Shown in pieces: positions 53,051 through 62,783 of a stretch of 64,000 bases of DNA. Source of the stretch: Bacteroidaceae bacterium (GTDB taxonomy: Bacteria; Bacteroidota; Bacteroidia; Bacteroidales; Bacteroidaceae). A model generated the notes under the pieces. That model had not been told where the DNA came from. It searched no databases and worked only from the letters and a program-made list of their open reading frames with translations. A program made the position numbers and the translations under genes. The stretch's first letter is position 1. Every line of letters starts with the position of its first letter. Location of the stretch: the NCBI GenBank assembly GCA_902362375.1, contig CABIVS010000007.1, positions 310,001-374,000 of the forward strand, read 5' to 3'.

Positions 53051-55654
53051 ATGAAGAAATTAATCAGCAGCATACTACTTTGTTGTCTGGTGTCCGGTGT
53101 ACAGGCACAAGAGAAGCCGGCACGGATCAGACTTACCGACGTAACGCTTATGCACGAGATGCGTGCCACCCCGTCGCCGTTGGACAAAGCAACGGTGTCC
53201 GACCGTGCAGTCTCGTTCCAATGGCCTTTGCAGGCAGATATAGATACTTCCGAAGAAGTATTGGACGGAATGAAGTCCCGCAAGAAGAAAGTAGACAAGT
53301 CCCGTTTGAAATACCAGTTACGCTACTCGCAAGATGCAGCGCTGAAAAGTAATGTGATTCAGGAAGAGACCCGCTGGCCTTTCTTCAATCCGGAGAAAAA
53401 TTTAGCTCCCGGTGTATGGTACTGGCAATACGGATATGTGAATGAAGGAGGAAAGACTCAATGGTCTTCCGTTTTGCAGTTCACGGTTGAAGCCCATCCG
53501 GACAAGTTCTGCCCGCCATCATTCAAGACGATGCAGGCAAACCTTTCCAAAAGTCATCCGCGTATATTGGTGCAGAAAGACCAATGGGCGGACTTTATGA
53601 AAAACAGCCGGTCGAAACCGGAGTACCAGTGGTATTTGGAACAAGCCGATAAAGTATTGAAGACTCCGATGCAGTCTGTCAATAACATTAATACCAAACT
53701 GGCTGACGGTCTGGACAACGCCATGCAACGCAGTGCCATGTTAACCAGGGAAAGCCGCCGCATCATCGATCAGGAAGAAGCCAATGTAGAGCTGCTGATA
53801 CGTGCCTATCTGCTGACACAGGACACGAAATATAGCAAAGAAGCTATAAAGCGTGTGATAGAAATGGTCGGCTGGGATGAGAACAAAAATGTCATGGGCG
53901 ACTTCAACGCTTTTACCATGCTTTCGCTCAGCTCATTGGCTTATGATTCATTCTACGACCTGCTGGACGAAGGGCAGAAGCAAACTTTGCTGAAAGAGAT
54001 TAAAAAACGTGGCAGTGAATCCTACAATAACTTCAACAACCGGTTGGAAAATCATATAGCCGACAATCACGTATGGCAGATGACCCTGCGCATTTTCACA
54101 TTTGCAGCATTCAGCGTGTACGGTGAGCTCCCTGAAGCGGATACATGGGCGGATTACTGCTACAACGTTTGGCTGGCACGTTTTCCCGGTCTGAACAAAG
54201 ATGGAGCCTGGCACAATGGCGACGGTTACTTTGCGGTCAATTTCCGCACGCTTGTCGAAGTGCCCTACTTCTATACCACCGTCACAGGATTCAACTTCTT
54301 CAACGACCCGTGGTATCAGGGTTCCGTGATGTACACCCTCTTCCAGCAGCCCCCTTTCTCCAAATCAGCCGGCAACGGTAGCGGACACCAGGGAAATATG
54401 AAGCCGAACTCTATCCGTGTGGGATATGCCGACGCATTAGCCCGCATGACCGGCAATACGTATGCCGCCGATTATGTGCGCCGCATCGCCACTACTCCCG
54501 ACTTCCACAAACGTTTCCTGACTTCCAAATCCGGCAGCCTGGCATGGTTCCGCCTGCAATGCGACAGACCGTTGCCCGAAGGCGAAGGGCTTGCCAATCT
54601 CCCGATGGGGTATGTTTTCCCGGAAAGCGGACTGGCTTCCTTTATGACCAACTGGGAGCGTGTGGGTGGAAACGCCATGTTCAGTTTCCGAAGCAGCCCT
54701 TACGGCAGCACCTCGCACGCCATTGCCAACCAGAACGCATTCAATACATTCTTCGGCGGAAGCTCGCTCTTTTACAGTAGCGGTCACCACATCGCATTTG
54801 TAGACAAGCACAGTATGCTTTGCCACCGTTCCACCCGCGCTCACAACACTATTCTGGTGAACGGCATGGGACAGCGTATCGGTACGGAAGGGTACGGTTG
54901 GATTCCCCGTTACTATATAGGCGAAAAAATCGGCTACCTCTTGGGGGACGCTTCCAACGCTTACGGCGAAGAAATCTCCCCTATCTGGCTGGAACGCGGA
55001 AAAGAAGGCGGAATAGAATACACTCCTGCCAACGGCTGGGACAAGAACCACCTGAAAACTTTCAGACGTCACACCGTCGCTTTAGGCAAGACCGGATTAG
55101 TATTCATCTACGACGAACTGGAAGCCGACGAACCTGTCACCTGGGACTATCTGCTGCATACGGTCATCCATCCGATGAATGTCACCAAGAAAGATAAGTT
55201 CGTACACATACAGGCTACCAACAAAAACGGAGCTTCCGACGCTTATCTTTTTTCAAGCGGCACATTAAAGACCGATACGACCAGCCAGTTCTTCGCTCCG
55301 GCTGTAAACTGGTTGCGCGCAGACGCCAAAGGACAGTTTGCCGCTTATCCCAACCACTGGCATTTCACAGCGACTTCCGAGAAACAGAAGACGTACCGTT
55401 TTACCACCATTATAAACACACATCTTCTCTCCCGCCCTGTCGCCGACCCGGAGATACTTCCCGACGGACGCATCAAAGTGGGGAGCTGGATTATCAAGGT
55501 GAATGTCTCGGCAGAGGGTGCTCCTTCGTTTTTCATCCGCTCTACCCGGAAAGGGGAAGATGTAAACATCACCTATAAAGGCGGAGCGACGATAGTACGT
55601 GAAGACGGCTATGAAACGACTCTTGTAGACAAACGTCCGGAACTGGAAATCTAA
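53051..55654 (+). CDS. Periplasmic DUF4962/heparinase II/III-fold protein, probable polysaccharide lyase
   Basis: The 867-residue protein has a signal peptide ending VQAQ with no lipobox, so it is probably periplasmic. Residues about 25-160 look like a beta-sandwich DUF4962 N-terminal part, then an alpha toroid (NHIADNHVW near 334, WHNGDGYF near 385) and a heparinase II/III beta domain (SHAIANQNAFN near 555, RAHNTILVNG near 596). These conserved His, Asn and Tyr resemble the catalytic set of heparinase-fold lyases that cleave uronic-acid glycans by beta-elimination. The substrate is not known. It is a paralog of the surface protein at 59364. Confidence 0.85.
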   Translation: MKKLISSILLCCLVSGVQAQEKPARIRLTDVTLMHEMRATPSPLDKATVSDRAVSFQWPLQADIDTSEEVLDGMKSRKKKVDKSRLKYQLRYSQDAALKSNVIQEETRWPFFNPEKNLAPGVWYWQYGYVNEGGKTQWSSVLQFTVEAHPDKFCPPSFKTMQANLSKSHPRILVQKDQWADFMKNSRSKPEYQWYLEQADKVLKTPMQSVNNINTKLADGLDNAMQRSAMLTRESRRIIDQEEANVELLIRAYLLTQDTKYSKEAIKRVIEMVGWDENKNVMGDFNAFTMLSLSSLAYDSFYDLLDEGQKQTLLKEIKKRGSESYNNFNNRLENHIADNHVWQMTLRIFTFAAFSVYGELPEADTWADYCYNVWLARFPGLNKDGAWHNGDGYFAVNFRTLVEVPYFYTTVTGFNFFNDPWYQGSVMYTLFQQPPFSKSAGNGSGHQGNMKPNSIRVGYADALARMTGNTYAADYVRRIATTPDFHKRFLTSKSGSLAWFRLQCDRPLPEGEGLANLPMGYVFPESGLASFMTNWERVGGNAMFSFRSSPYGSTSHAIANQNAFNTFFGGSSLFYSSGHHIAFVDKHSMLCHRSTRAHNTILVNGMGQRIGTEGYGWIPRYYIGEKIGYLLGDASNAYGEEISPIWLERGKEGGIEYTPANGWDKNHLKTFRRHTVALGKTGLVFIYDELEADEPVTWDYLLHTVIHPMNVTKKDKFVHIQATNKNGASDAYLFSSGTLKTDTTSQFFAPAVNWLRADAKGQFAAYPNHWHFTATSEKQKTYRFTTIINTHLLSRPVADPEILPDGRIKVGSWIIKVNVSAEGAPSFFIRSTRKGEDVNITYKGGATIVREDGYETTLVDKRPELEI

Positions 55655-55671
55655 CCGATTATAAGAAACAT

Positions 55672-56448
55672 ATGAAAACAAAAAGATACTTAGTACAAGG
55701 ATTCCTGCTGCTGTTCTGCTCCATGACAGCCATAGCCGGTTCTCCTTCCGAAGAACTGCAACATCCGCAGCATCCACAGAAACAGGAAGGTAAACGTCCG
55801 CGCATACAGACTTCCGCAAGCGAGAAAGAAATTGTGTTCAAACCCAATGCGGAAACGGGAAAAGTGGAGACAGCAAAGACCCAAGCAGTCAAAGCCATCG
55901 GGAAGGAGCGGAAAGAAACGGCAGCCAAGCCTAAAAAGAAGCCTCATCCGAAGAAAACTTCCGAACGCTACCGGGTGTTCAAGACCAATATTGCTTATGA
56001 TGCAATCGCCGTGCCGAATCTGGCTTTCGAGATACAATGCAGCGAGCATATTTCCGTAGAGCTTCCCGTCATGTTCAGCGGCTGGGACATCAGTGACAAA
56101 CACGCAGTCCGTACTTTTGCCGTTCAGCCGGAAGGACGCTGGTGGTTGGAAAAAGCAGGGACAGGCCATTTCTTCGGTGTACACGCACACATGGCATTGT
56201 TCAACGTGAAATGGGACGAAAACCGTTATCAGAACACGGGGCGTCCGTTATTGGGCGCAGGTGTCAGCTACGGATACAAACTCCCTTTTTCCAAACATTG
56301 GGGAGCGGAATTTACCTTGGGAGCCGGCTATGCCAACATGAAGTATAATACCTATTATAATATAGACAACGGTGCTCTGATTGAAACAAAAAGCCGGAAT
56401 TACTGGGGAATCACCCGTCTCGGTCTATCACTGTCCTATCATTTTTAA
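55672..56448 (+). CDS. DUF3575 domain outer membrane protein
   Basis: A 258-residue protein with a signal peptide, a basic Lys/Pro-rich stretch (about 75-100) and a C-terminal DUF3575 barrel-like domain (RVFKTNIAYDAIAVPNLAFE, ending LGLSLSYHF). DUF3575 genes are often next to fimbrillin-like lipoprotein genes in Bacteroides, as here. The role is unknown, perhaps surface assembly. It is odd inside a glycan locus. Confidence 0.83.
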   Translation: MKTKRYLVQGFLLLFCSMTAIAGSPSEELQHPQHPQKQEGKRPRIQTSASEKEIVFKPNAETGKVETAKTQAVKAIGKERKETAAKPKKKPHPKKTSERYRVFKTNIAYDAIAVPNLAFEIQCSEHISVELPVMFSGWDISDKHAVRTFAVQPEGRWWLEKAGTGHFFGVHAHMALFNVKWDENRYQNTGRPLLGAGVSYGYKLPFSKHWGAEFTLGAGYANMKYNTYYNIDNGALIETKSRNYWGITRLGLSLSYHF

Positions 56449-56460
56449 GTCTGTTTGATT

Positions 56461-57510
56461 ATGAAAAAGAATACCTATATATCCATTATCCGCACGTTGG
56501 GCTGTTTGCTGTTACTGTCGGTTTTCGTAAGCAGTTGCCTTTATGAAGAACCGGAATTGACGGCCGACGGTGAACTCGGAGTAGACCCCACCGCTGTCAA
56601 CATCATGACGAACCTGACACTGGAAACGTCGTTTGACCCCGTGAATGTGAATCGCGGTACACGTGCGGCAGCCACCACCTACTTGCATCGTTTTGTCGTT
56701 GCCGTTTACGAAGGCTCGCAAAAAGTAGCCGGTCAGGTTATCTATCAGGAGATGCAGAGCGGTGAAACAACTGTCAATATCCCGCTTAGCATGAAGTTAC
56801 ATGCCCGTAAGTATCAGCTTGCCGTATGGGCAGACTATGTGGAAAAGCCGGAAGAGGAAACTTATCAGACTTTCTATGATGCAACGGACATGGCATTCAT
56901 ACTACGTGCCACACCCTACAAGGGAAACTCCCGATACCACGACGCTTTCTACGGAAATACCCCATTGGATTTGAGTGCCTATCGCGACCAGTGGAACGTA
57001 ACCGTTCCCGTAGATGTCAAGATGCTTCGTCCGATGGCATCGTACAACCTGATAGCAACGGATGTAGCCAAATTCCTGAAGAAAGTGACCGACAAGGAAA
57101 TCACCGGAAAAAGATTTACCATGACTGTCAAATACAACTACTATCTGCCCACAGGGTTTGATGTGTTCACCGGCAGACTGAAAAACTCTTTGCAATATAT
57201 AGAGTACAATAAGACGGTTGACCTGGCAACTCTCCAGAAAGAGGAAAACAAAGAAGAGTTCAACATCGGTTTCGACTATCTGCTTATCAACAATGAATCC
57301 GTATCGTCCATCCCGGTGACTATCGAGATAACGAATGAGAGTAAAACCGTGGTAGCCCGTTACCAGAATCTGAAAATCCCTTATCAACGGAACAAAGAAA
57401 CAAACATCCGGGGATATTTCCTGACAGCCAGTCCGGGTATCAGTTTCGACCCTGATTTCAACGACGAGGACATCATCATAGATGTAACTCCTATTGTAAA
57501 AAACAACTAA
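56461..57510 (+). CDS. Fimbrillin-associated (DUF6562/FimB-like) lipoprotein
   Basis: The protein of about 349 residues has a lipobox (FVSSC) and the pattern of Mfa2/FimB-like or DUF6562 proteins: RGTRAAATTYLHRFVVAVYEG, KYQLAVWADYVE, DVKMLRPMASYNLIA, with FYDATDM in between. ATG 56461 is preferred to the TTG at 56455. Such proteins are pilus tip or anchor parts, or surface adhesins. It is related to the next gene. Confidence 0.78.
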   Translation: MKKNTYISIIRTLGCLLLLSVFVSSCLYEEPELTADGELGVDPTAVNIMTNLTLETSFDPVNVNRGTRAAATTYLHRFVVAVYEGSQKVAGQVIYQEMQSGETTVNIPLSMKLHARKYQLAVWADYVEKPEEETYQTFYDATDMAFILRATPYKGNSRYHDAFYGNTPLDLSAYRDQWNVTVPVDVKMLRPMASYNLIATDVAKFLKKVTDKEITGKRFTMTVKYNYYLPTGFDVFTGRLKNSLQYIEYNKTVDLATLQKEENKEEFNIGFDYLLINNESVSSIPVTIEITNESKTVVARYQNLKIPYQRNKETNIRGYFLTASPGISFDPDFNDEDIIIDVTPIVKNN

Positions 57511-57540
57511 TAATTATTATACACTTTAATCATTACCATT

Positions 57541-59214
57541 ATGAAAAAGAACTTTGCCTATTTAGCGATTACGCTATTCATGGGATTATTCGCCTCATGT
57601 AGTCAGGAGAATGACCCAACTACTTCGGACAGCCGGAACAAGCTGGTCAATATCTCCGCCGAACTACCGAAGGAATTTGCCCAAACACGTGCCGTTCCGT
57701 CAGCAGACGGACATTACCTGCGTTGCATCCTCGAAATAACGAATGAAAACGGTGACCGGGTGTATAGAGAAGAGAAACTGGGAACTGAAGGCAATGCGGA
57801 TGGTAAACTCTCCTTTACTTTTGCCCTTGAAGAAGCTGGTACGTACAACTACAAGATGTGGGCTGACTTCATTGAAGCCAACGGACAGGAAAAAGATCCT
57901 GTGACAGGCCGCTACACCGACAAGTTTTATAACACGGAAGACCTTACAAAGATTACAATCAAAGATCCGGCTTTGCTTTATAACACCGATGCGTGTGACG
58001 CATTCTCCGGCAACGGAACTTTCGAGAAAAGTCAGGCAACGTTAGAGAATCCGCTTAGTGTCACATTGATTCGTCCGTTTGCCAAACTGATTGTATCGGA
58101 CAAGAGTAAGGAGAATTTCGCTAAATGTACTTCTGTCAGTATCAGTCAGGAAATTCCTGGCGGATTCGATGTATCGACAGGTAAGATTTCTACGGAAACA
58201 GTGGAAGCCGTTCTTCCGGCTACTGCTCCTATCGGCACAGGAGAACAAGAAGGAGAAGGATTTGATTTAAGACTCTTCTCATGCTATATCTTTGCAGACA
58301 ACGACGCTCTGGGAGAAATCGGACTGACTTTTGTAACTACCGACGGTGGCCGTACAGTCGCCATTCCCGCCAATGTGCCGGTGAAAAAGAACACACGCAC
58401 ACTGGTAAGAGGATACCTTGTAGCCGAATCACAAAACAACGGACAGATTGATACTGATTTCGGTGATTGGAATCCGGATATAAACGGAGGAGACGTTGAA
58501 CCGACAGAACCGACTATCGACCCGAAAATTGGTGATTACTATTATAAGAACGGTGAATATTCTTCGGAACTGAGGACGGATGCCGAAAACCCATGTATCG
58601 GAGTTGTATTTGCCACTAAAGCTATAAACGGCGATGAAGCAAGCAATTATGGTGAATATACCCGTATCAAAGGATATGTGATGGCTTTGGAAAGCGCGCC
58701 GACCAATACACGTAAAGAATTCTGTGCAAAAGAGATGTCCGAAACGATTGATTTCACCAGTATGGAATTGATAAAAACTGGTTATGAAAATACGAAAACC
58801 CTTCTTGCAGACAGCCGTTATACTGGCCATTCGGATCAATATCCGGTGATAATTGATTTCCTTGCCTTTAAAGAAAAGACCGCCACTCCTGCAAAGTCAA
58901 GCGGATGGTATATACCTTCTTTCGAGGAATTGAAAGCATTTACAATAGGATATTACGGATTTGAAGAAACAGCTAAGAGTGAAACATTCGCAAAAGCGGT
59001 GGATGCCATAGAAGGTGCAAATACTTTTGTTCACCTCACTACGTCCGACCGTTACTTGCTTTCCAGCACAATCAGTAAACAAGCTATCAGTCCTGTCATG
59101 TTTAATGGCGGTGTAATAAAAGAGATTACAAGAACTGCAACTATTTTCAATAAAGATAACACGAAAGCCGGTATACAAGGACAAATCCGCGCTATCCTCA
59201 CTATCTTGGAATAA
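57541..59214 (+). CDS. DUF6562-type lipoprotein with C-terminal DUF1566-like domain
   Basis: A 557-residue lipoprotein (FASC lipobox, then SQEND, an acidic tail that fits the Bacteroidetes surface-export signal). Residues about 30-300 repeat the fimbrillin-like pattern of the previous gene (YNYKMWADFIE, VTLIRPFAKLIVSD, ending GYLVAES). The C-terminal part (about 330-555) with GWYIPSFEELKAF resembles the DUF1566/Lcl domain found in bacterial surface adhesins. It may bind glycan or host structures; that is inference. Confidence 0.78.
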   Translation: MKKNFAYLAITLFMGLFASCSQENDPTTSDSRNKLVNISAELPKEFAQTRAVPSADGHYLRCILEITNENGDRVYREEKLGTEGNADGKLSFTFALEEAGTYNYKMWADFIEANGQEKDPVTGRYTDKFYNTEDLTKITIKDPALLYNTDACDAFSGNGTFEKSQATLENPLSVTLIRPFAKLIVSDKSKENFAKCTSVSISQEIPGGFDVSTGKISTETVEAVLPATAPIGTGEQEGEGFDLRLFSCYIFADNDALGEIGLTFVTTDGGRTVAIPANVPVKKNTRTLVRGYLVAESQNNGQIDTDFGDWNPDINGGDVEPTEPTIDPKIGDYYYKNGEYSSELRTDAENPCIGVVFATKAINGDEASNYGEYTRIKGYVMALESAPTNTRKEFCAKEMSETIDFTSMELIKTGYENTKTLLADSRYTGHSDQYPVIIDFLAFKEKTATPAKSSGWYIPSFEELKAFTIGYYGFEETAKSETFAKAVDAIEGANTFVHLTTSDRYLLSSTISKQAISPVMFNGGVIKEITRTATIFNKDNTKAGIQGQIRAILTILE

Positions 59215-59247
59215 ACAGCCAAAAGCGAAACACAATAGAAGAGCCAA

Positions 59248-59282
59248 GATAAGCAAGGCATCCCCTGCAAGCCTTGCTTATC
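59248..59282 (+). terminator. Internal PUL hairpin, possible attenuator or partial terminator
   Basis: GATAAGCAAGGC and GCCTTGCTTATC form a perfect 12-bp stem with an 11-nt loop, extended by GCC/GGC. No long T tract follows. It sits in the only gap over 100 bp inside the PUL. Confidence 0.65.
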
Positions 59283-59363
59283 GGCTTTCCCTCTTTATTT
59301 GCTATTTAATTTCGTTTTATTTCCGATTTATCTCCCAATCAATCTTTTATTTAATTCATCCTT

Positions 59364-61928
59364 ATGAAAACAACTCTCCGCTTCAGCACTCTTTTCTTCA
59401 TGCTTGCCTGCCTGTTTTTAGGCACTGCTTGCAGCGACGATGCACTTCCCGAACCGACAGACACGGGAACGGAACAGCCGGGAGAATCTCCCGATGCCTT
59501 ACACGACAAGACACGGGAAAAGCCCTATCCTAAAGCGGACAATGAACTCTACATCAATCCCGCTCCGTTCATCGTGCCCCAAGCCATGAAGACCGGAGAC
59601 AAACTTCAATTTGCCTTTTCACAGTCGAAAGACTTTCCTGATACGGAAACCACTGTATCCACTCCCCGGCAATGGTGCATGTACAATGCGCACCGGACAC
59701 TCAAAAGCGGTACATGGTACTGGCGCTTCCGCTCTGTCGGCAATGACGGAACCGAACAGGCATGGAGCGAAACCTACTCTTTTGAAGTAAAAGACGAAAC
59801 GCCCAAATTCGTAACTCCTACCTTTGAGACATTGCTCAAGAATGCTCCCCGCACTCATCCCCGCCTGTTCTGTTTTCTCGACAACGGACTGGAACAGGCA
59901 CGACGTAATGTCAAGTCGCATCCCGAATACAAACAATTAACAGGTCGTGCACAAACGGCATTGGGCACGGATTACTCTCTTCTTCCCAACCCTTACGACG
60001 CAGCCGCCCAAATAAAAAACTCCGTCCAACATCTGTATCAAGCCTATCACCTGATACAAGACAAAAAATATGCAGACAAACTGCACGAGATACTGACCAT
60101 TCTGCTGGCATATCCCGTATCGGACTCCCAACTGTTTGCCAGTAATTTCGGCGCTACGGATATCGCCATCAGCTTTATCGAAATCTACGACTTACTCTAC
60201 AACGAACTGGCTCCGGAAGAAAAGCTCGGAATTGAAGAACTGTTGATGCGTGTTTCGCGCTACTATTTCCAATCAAACTGCGGAAGACAGGAAAACCATA
60301 TTTTCGATAACCACTTCTGGCAACACAATATGCGCATATTGTTCCAGGCTTGCTTCATCCTTTACGATAAAGCAGCCTATGCGGACGAAATTCTCCCGAT
60401 GCTGGAATACTATTATGAAATATGGAGTGCCCGCGCACCGGCTTCGGGGTTCAACCGGGACGGAATATGGCATAACGGAACGGGCTATATCGCCACCAAC
60501 ATAAAGACACTGTATTATATTCCTTCCCTCTTCTCGCACATTACGCGAAGTGATTTCCTGAAACATCCGTGGTATCTGAACGCAGGGAAAGCACTGGTCT
60601 ATACCAGTCCACCCCACTCCAAAAGTATCGGATTCGGTGACGGAAGCGAGAGCGGAGAAGAGCCGAGCCGGGTATTAGCCGCTTTTGCCGACTTTCTGGC
60701 TAAAGAGAACGCCGACCCGTATTCGGGCTGGTATGCCGGCCAATGCAAGGAGTTGGTACAGCAAGACTATGAGTTCAGGCTCTACCGCATGGTACGCACT
60801 CAAAGCTATGCCACCGAACTGCCATCGAACACTCCCAAGCTAATCTGGTATAAAGATGCGGGAGAAGTTGCCATACATACCCATCTGGCGAATCCGGAAC
60901 AGGATATGGCTATCGGCTTCCGTTCCAGCACCTTTGCTTCGGGCAGCCATACGGTAGCCAATCAAAACAGTTTCAATCTCCTTTACAAAGGAGTGGATGT
61001 GTACCGCAGCAGCGGATACTACCAGAACTTCAGCGACGCGCACAACTTGATGTCTTACCGCCATACCCGCGCCCACAACACTATTTTAGTCAACGGCATC
61101 GGCCAGCCTTATTCCTTGAAAGGATACGGCAACGTCACCCGTGCCATGGGCGGCGACCACATTTCCTATTGTCTCGGAGATGCCTCTCACGCTTATAGCG
61201 GCATCAGCGACGACCCGATGTGGGTGGCCGCCTTTGCAGCCGCAGGCATCACCCAAACCCCGGAAAACGGATTCGGCAAAACTCCGCTTACCAAATACCT
61301 GCGCCACCTGTTGTTGCTGCATCCTTATACCGTAGTCATCTACGACGAACTGGAGGCTTCCGAAGCTGTCCGCTGGGACTGGCTCCTGCACAGCCCCACG
61401 CAATTCCAACTAGACAAGGACAGGAACATGAGTGTCACCGAAAACACGACGAAAGGATTCAAAACCGTTGTTCGGCAATTCAGCAATTCTTCTTTTGAAT
61501 ACTCGCAAACCGACCAGTTTGTTGTACCGCCTGCCACCCCCGCTCCTGCCCAATGGCATCTGACTGCAACCTACGGTCCTTGCGCCCAAAACCGTATCCT
61601 GACTATTATTCAGATTACGCCGGATTCGGAACAGGCTCCGGCAATCGTACATACCGGAGACAGTTTCCAATGTGACGACTGGAGCATCCAAGCCGTCCTA
61701 AGTTCCTCCCAACCGGCCGAACTGATAGTCACCAACCGGACAAACAGCGCGCTATTCAGCTATTCGGCAGACAACCCGGTCATCGACGGAAGTATGTATC
61801 TCCGGAAGTCTCCCCGTTCTTCTTTACTCTACGACCAATCGAACGGCAGATATGGCGTGACGGAACAAACGGATTATATCCCGGCTTCCACACGGGCTGT
61901 CGACTATGAACATAAAACAAATCCCTAA
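59364..61928 (+). CDS. Surface DUF4962/heparinase II/III-fold lipoprotein, probable polysaccharide lyase
   Basis: An 854-residue paralog of the 53051 protein. It has a lipobox (LGTAC) followed by SDD, the acidic export signal of Bacteroidetes surface lipoproteins. The same key segments are present: ENHIFDNHFW near 308, WHNGTGYI near 370, SHTVANQNSFN near 528, RAHNTILVNG near 568, and DELEASEAVRWDWLLH. It likely makes the first cuts at the surface. The substrate is not known. Confidence 0.85.
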   Translation: MKTTLRFSTLFFMLACLFLGTACSDDALPEPTDTGTEQPGESPDALHDKTREKPYPKADNELYINPAPFIVPQAMKTGDKLQFAFSQSKDFPDTETTVSTPRQWCMYNAHRTLKSGTWYWRFRSVGNDGTEQAWSETYSFEVKDETPKFVTPTFETLLKNAPRTHPRLFCFLDNGLEQARRNVKSHPEYKQLTGRAQTALGTDYSLLPNPYDAAAQIKNSVQHLYQAYHLIQDKKYADKLHEILTILLAYPVSDSQLFASNFGATDIAISFIEIYDLLYNELAPEEKLGIEELLMRVSRYYFQSNCGRQENHIFDNHFWQHNMRILFQACFILYDKAAYADEILPMLEYYYEIWSARAPASGFNRDGIWHNGTGYIATNIKTLYYIPSLFSHITRSDFLKHPWYLNAGKALVYTSPPHSKSIGFGDGSESGEEPSRVLAAFADFLAKENADPYSGWYAGQCKELVQQDYEFRLYRMVRTQSYATELPSNTPKLIWYKDAGEVAIHTHLANPEQDMAIGFRSSTFASGSHTVANQNSFNLLYKGVDVYRSSGYYQNFSDAHNLMSYRHTRAHNTILVNGIGQPYSLKGYGNVTRAMGGDHISYCLGDASHAYSGISDDPMWVAAFAAAGITQTPENGFGKTPLTKYLRHLLLLHPYTVVIYDELEASEAVRWDWLLHSPTQFQLDKDRNMSVTENTTKGFKTVVRQFSNSSFEYSQTDQFVVPPATPAPAQWHLTATYGPCAQNRILTIIQITPDSEQAPAIVHTGDSFQCDDWSIQAVLSSSQPAELIVTNRTNSALFSYSADNPVIDGSMYLRKSPRSSLLYDQSNGRYGVTEQTDYIPASTRAVDYEHKTNP

Positions 61929-61937
61929 TTGACTATT

Positions 61938-62774
61938 ATGAATATGAAACAAGTATCTATCTTTCTAATTCTACTGTTCGCTTATTGCGGCGCTTACTCT
62001 CAAAGCTCCAAAGAAACCATATCGGCTTTTTACACTTTCGACAACGAAGAAGAAATTGCCGACTGGCTGGTGGAAGGAGAAGGCAAAGCGTATATCGAAA
62101 ACGGAAAGCTGATTCTGGAACCTCTGTTCTTTCCACTTATGGAAACGTTGATGAAAGCCGGAGCAATCTCTGACGACAACCGCATGAAAGAATACGAGCC
62201 CTATCTCTATGCAGCCATGAAAGCCAAATACGGAAAAGACGTCAGAAACTATTTTCTTTTAGGAAAAGGAAAGCCCGTATTCATGGGCGGCCATTTCAAC
62301 GTATGGAACCGGCGCATCCGGACATCCGATAACTTTGCCATCGAATTTGATTTCACCCCGCTTTCACCCGCTCCCTTGCACATGCTGATGTTCTGCGGCT
62401 CCGGCTTGGAAGGAGAAAGCGTTTTCGATGCTTCCCTACCCGCACGCTACGGAGTGGAAGACGAAACGATGTACGACATGGCAATGTATCGCGTCTCATT
62501 CTTCCATAAATCACGCCGGAAGGCTAACTTGCGCCGTGCCCCCGGCAAGATTATGGTTGCGCAGGGAGCAGATGTGGTGGTTTCGGAAGACTGGACGACA
62601 ACCAGCCGTTGCCGGGTGGAAAGAATCGACGGGACAGTGCGATTCCTGATAAACGGAAAAGAAAGTTTCTCCTTCAAGGACGAGCAGCCGTTGAAAGGCG
62701 ACAACTGGGGATTCAGACTAATGGCTTGTGCCAAAGGAGCGTATGACAATATTAAAGTACTCACAATTAAATAA
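61938..62774 (+). CDS. DUF1961-like (YesU-type) secreted protein, first paralog
   Basis: A protein of about 278 residues with a signal peptide (ending GAYSQ) and a concanavalin-type sandwich resembling DUF1961/YesU: TFDNEEEIADWLVEGEGKA, GGHFNVWNRRI, FAIEFDFTPLSPAPLHMLMF, RVERIDGTVRFLINGKESF and GFRLMACAKGAYDNI. YesU lies in a pectin locus of Bacillus, so a lectin or lyase-accessory role is possible. It is followed 9 nt later by a close paralog. Start choice: ATG 61938 or 61944. Confidence 0.75.
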   Translation: MNMKQVSIFLILLFAYCGAYSQSSKETISAFYTFDNEEEIADWLVEGEGKAYIENGKLILEPLFFPLMETLMKAGAISDDNRMKEYEPYLYAAMKAKYGKDVRNYFLLGKGKPVFMGGHFNVWNRRIRTSDNFAIEFDFTPLSPAPLHMLMFCGSGLEGESVFDASLPARYGVEDETMYDMAMYRVSFFHKSRRKANLRRAPGKIMVAQGADVVVSEDWTTTSRCRVERIDGTVRFLINGKESFSFKDEQPLKGDNWGFRLMACAKGAYDNIKVLTIK

Positions 62775-62783
62775 GGTATCCTT

